Positions 63,535 through 64,000 of a DNA stretch of 64,000 nucleotides are shown here, in pieces. How positions within the stretch are numbered: the stretch's first letter is position 1; the number at the start of each line of letters is the position of its first letter. Location: the NCBI GenBank assembly GCA_905250115.1, contig CAJNOI010000027.1:339427-403426 (forward strand). The letters are read 5' to 3'. The position numbers and the translations under genes were made by a program. The notes below the pieces were generated by a model. That model was given only the letters and a program-made list of their open reading frames with translations, did no database searches and was not told the DNA's origin. The DNA comes from Adineta steineri (Eukaryota; Rotifera; Eurotatoria; Adinetida; Adinetidae).

Positions 63535-64000
63535 AATGGAAAATGTTAGTTGAAGTCAAAATCTGAAAGAAAATGAGACTACTAGATTATTATTGAATCT
63601 GAAAAAAAGGAGGAAAGCAGCTGAAGAAGGAAAAAGAGGAAAAGAGGCAGGCGGAGAGCGAAACGGTCCAGACCGTTAATCAACATCTCATCTCTTTCTT
63701 CTTCGTCTTTTTCTTTGTCGTCCTCTTCAGTCTCATCTTGTGTTAATACTACTACTATACTACTACTAGAGATGCTTTCTCCATTGTCAGAACAATTTTC
63801 ATCTCAACATGCATGCATGCGCTGTTGTTCGCACAAGCAAAAGAAATCATATTGATACGATCATTATTGATGAACATAAGAAAAGGCGAGAAGCGCGTTT
63901 TTTTTTTATAGTAAAACTAATTGATGTATATATATATGCATGTTAAAATTTAAATTTAAATCTCGAATGTATAATTCGATTCCCTAAGATATTTTATGTG
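62831..64000. other. region upstream of the PCBP gene
   Basis: Probable promoter area with CT/GA-rich runs near 62940-62990 and 63600-63660. It includes a TA microsatellite. No gene could be supported. Confidence 0.4.
63501..63532. repeat. TA dinucleotide microsatellite
   Basis: About fifteen uninterrupted TA units. Confidence 0.9.

Overview
This window looks like a piece of an AT-rich metazoan nuclear genome, most likely a bdelloid rotifer (Adineta/Rotaria type). That assignment is an inference. It rests on GT-AG introns that are mostly about 50-70 bases long, strongly A/T-ending codons, animal-specific gene families (K2P channel, BCR, PIAS, PCBP, SBK kinase), intronless accessory genes among intron-rich ones, and 3' splice-site-like signals directly before several start codons, as expected in a lineage with spliced-leader trans-splicing. 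There are two assembly gaps: 10 N inside a tRNA gene and 100 N at 53332-53431. No CRISPR array, operator or other prokaryotic feature was seen.

Layout. 1-3.5 kb: two tandem PIAS-type SUMO E3 ligase genes on + (the first cut by the window edge). 3.6-4.6 kb (-): a small mucin-like single-pass membrane protein. 6.7-8.0 kb (+): an unrecognised multi-pass membrane protein. 8.4 kb: an orphan acidic coding fragment with unusual codon use. 11.8-14.2 kb (+): a two-pore potassium channel whose second selectivity filter lies in an 11-nt microexon. 15.4-16.8 kb (-): an SBK-family kinase. 18.6 kb: tRNA-Lys(UUU) interrupted by a scaffolding artefact. 21.2-26.1 kb (-): a 14-exon gene for a low-complexity protein with repeated R-R/K-x-S motifs on phase-symmetric exons. 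28.3-33.3 kb: a relic pseudogene and two tandem intronless glycosyltransferase-like genes with shared flanks. 36.1-41.6 kb (+): a BCR/ABR homologue (DH-PH-C2-RhoGAP). 42.2-42.7 kb: a possible MITE. 43.0-44.9 kb (+): a PH-domain protein with a Gly/Asn/Asp repeat tail. 45.6-47.8 kb (-): a carotenoid oxygenase. 48.8-50.1 kb (+): a B-box/coiled-coil/zinc-finger protein. 50.8-51.4 kb (-): an intronless SET-domain protein. 54.9-56.4 kb (+): a C2H2 zinc-finger protein. 59.3-61.0 kb (-): a PCBP-type triple-KH RNA-binding protein with a probable long 5'UTR intron.

Exon structures were built by hand from splice sites and reading-frame phase. Every model given closes in frame. The genes do not form one pathway. 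The units that belong together are the PIAS pair (possibly one operon) and the glycosyltransferase pair (a local duplication). The large stretches between genes are AT-rich with simple repeats and showed no further supportable genes.
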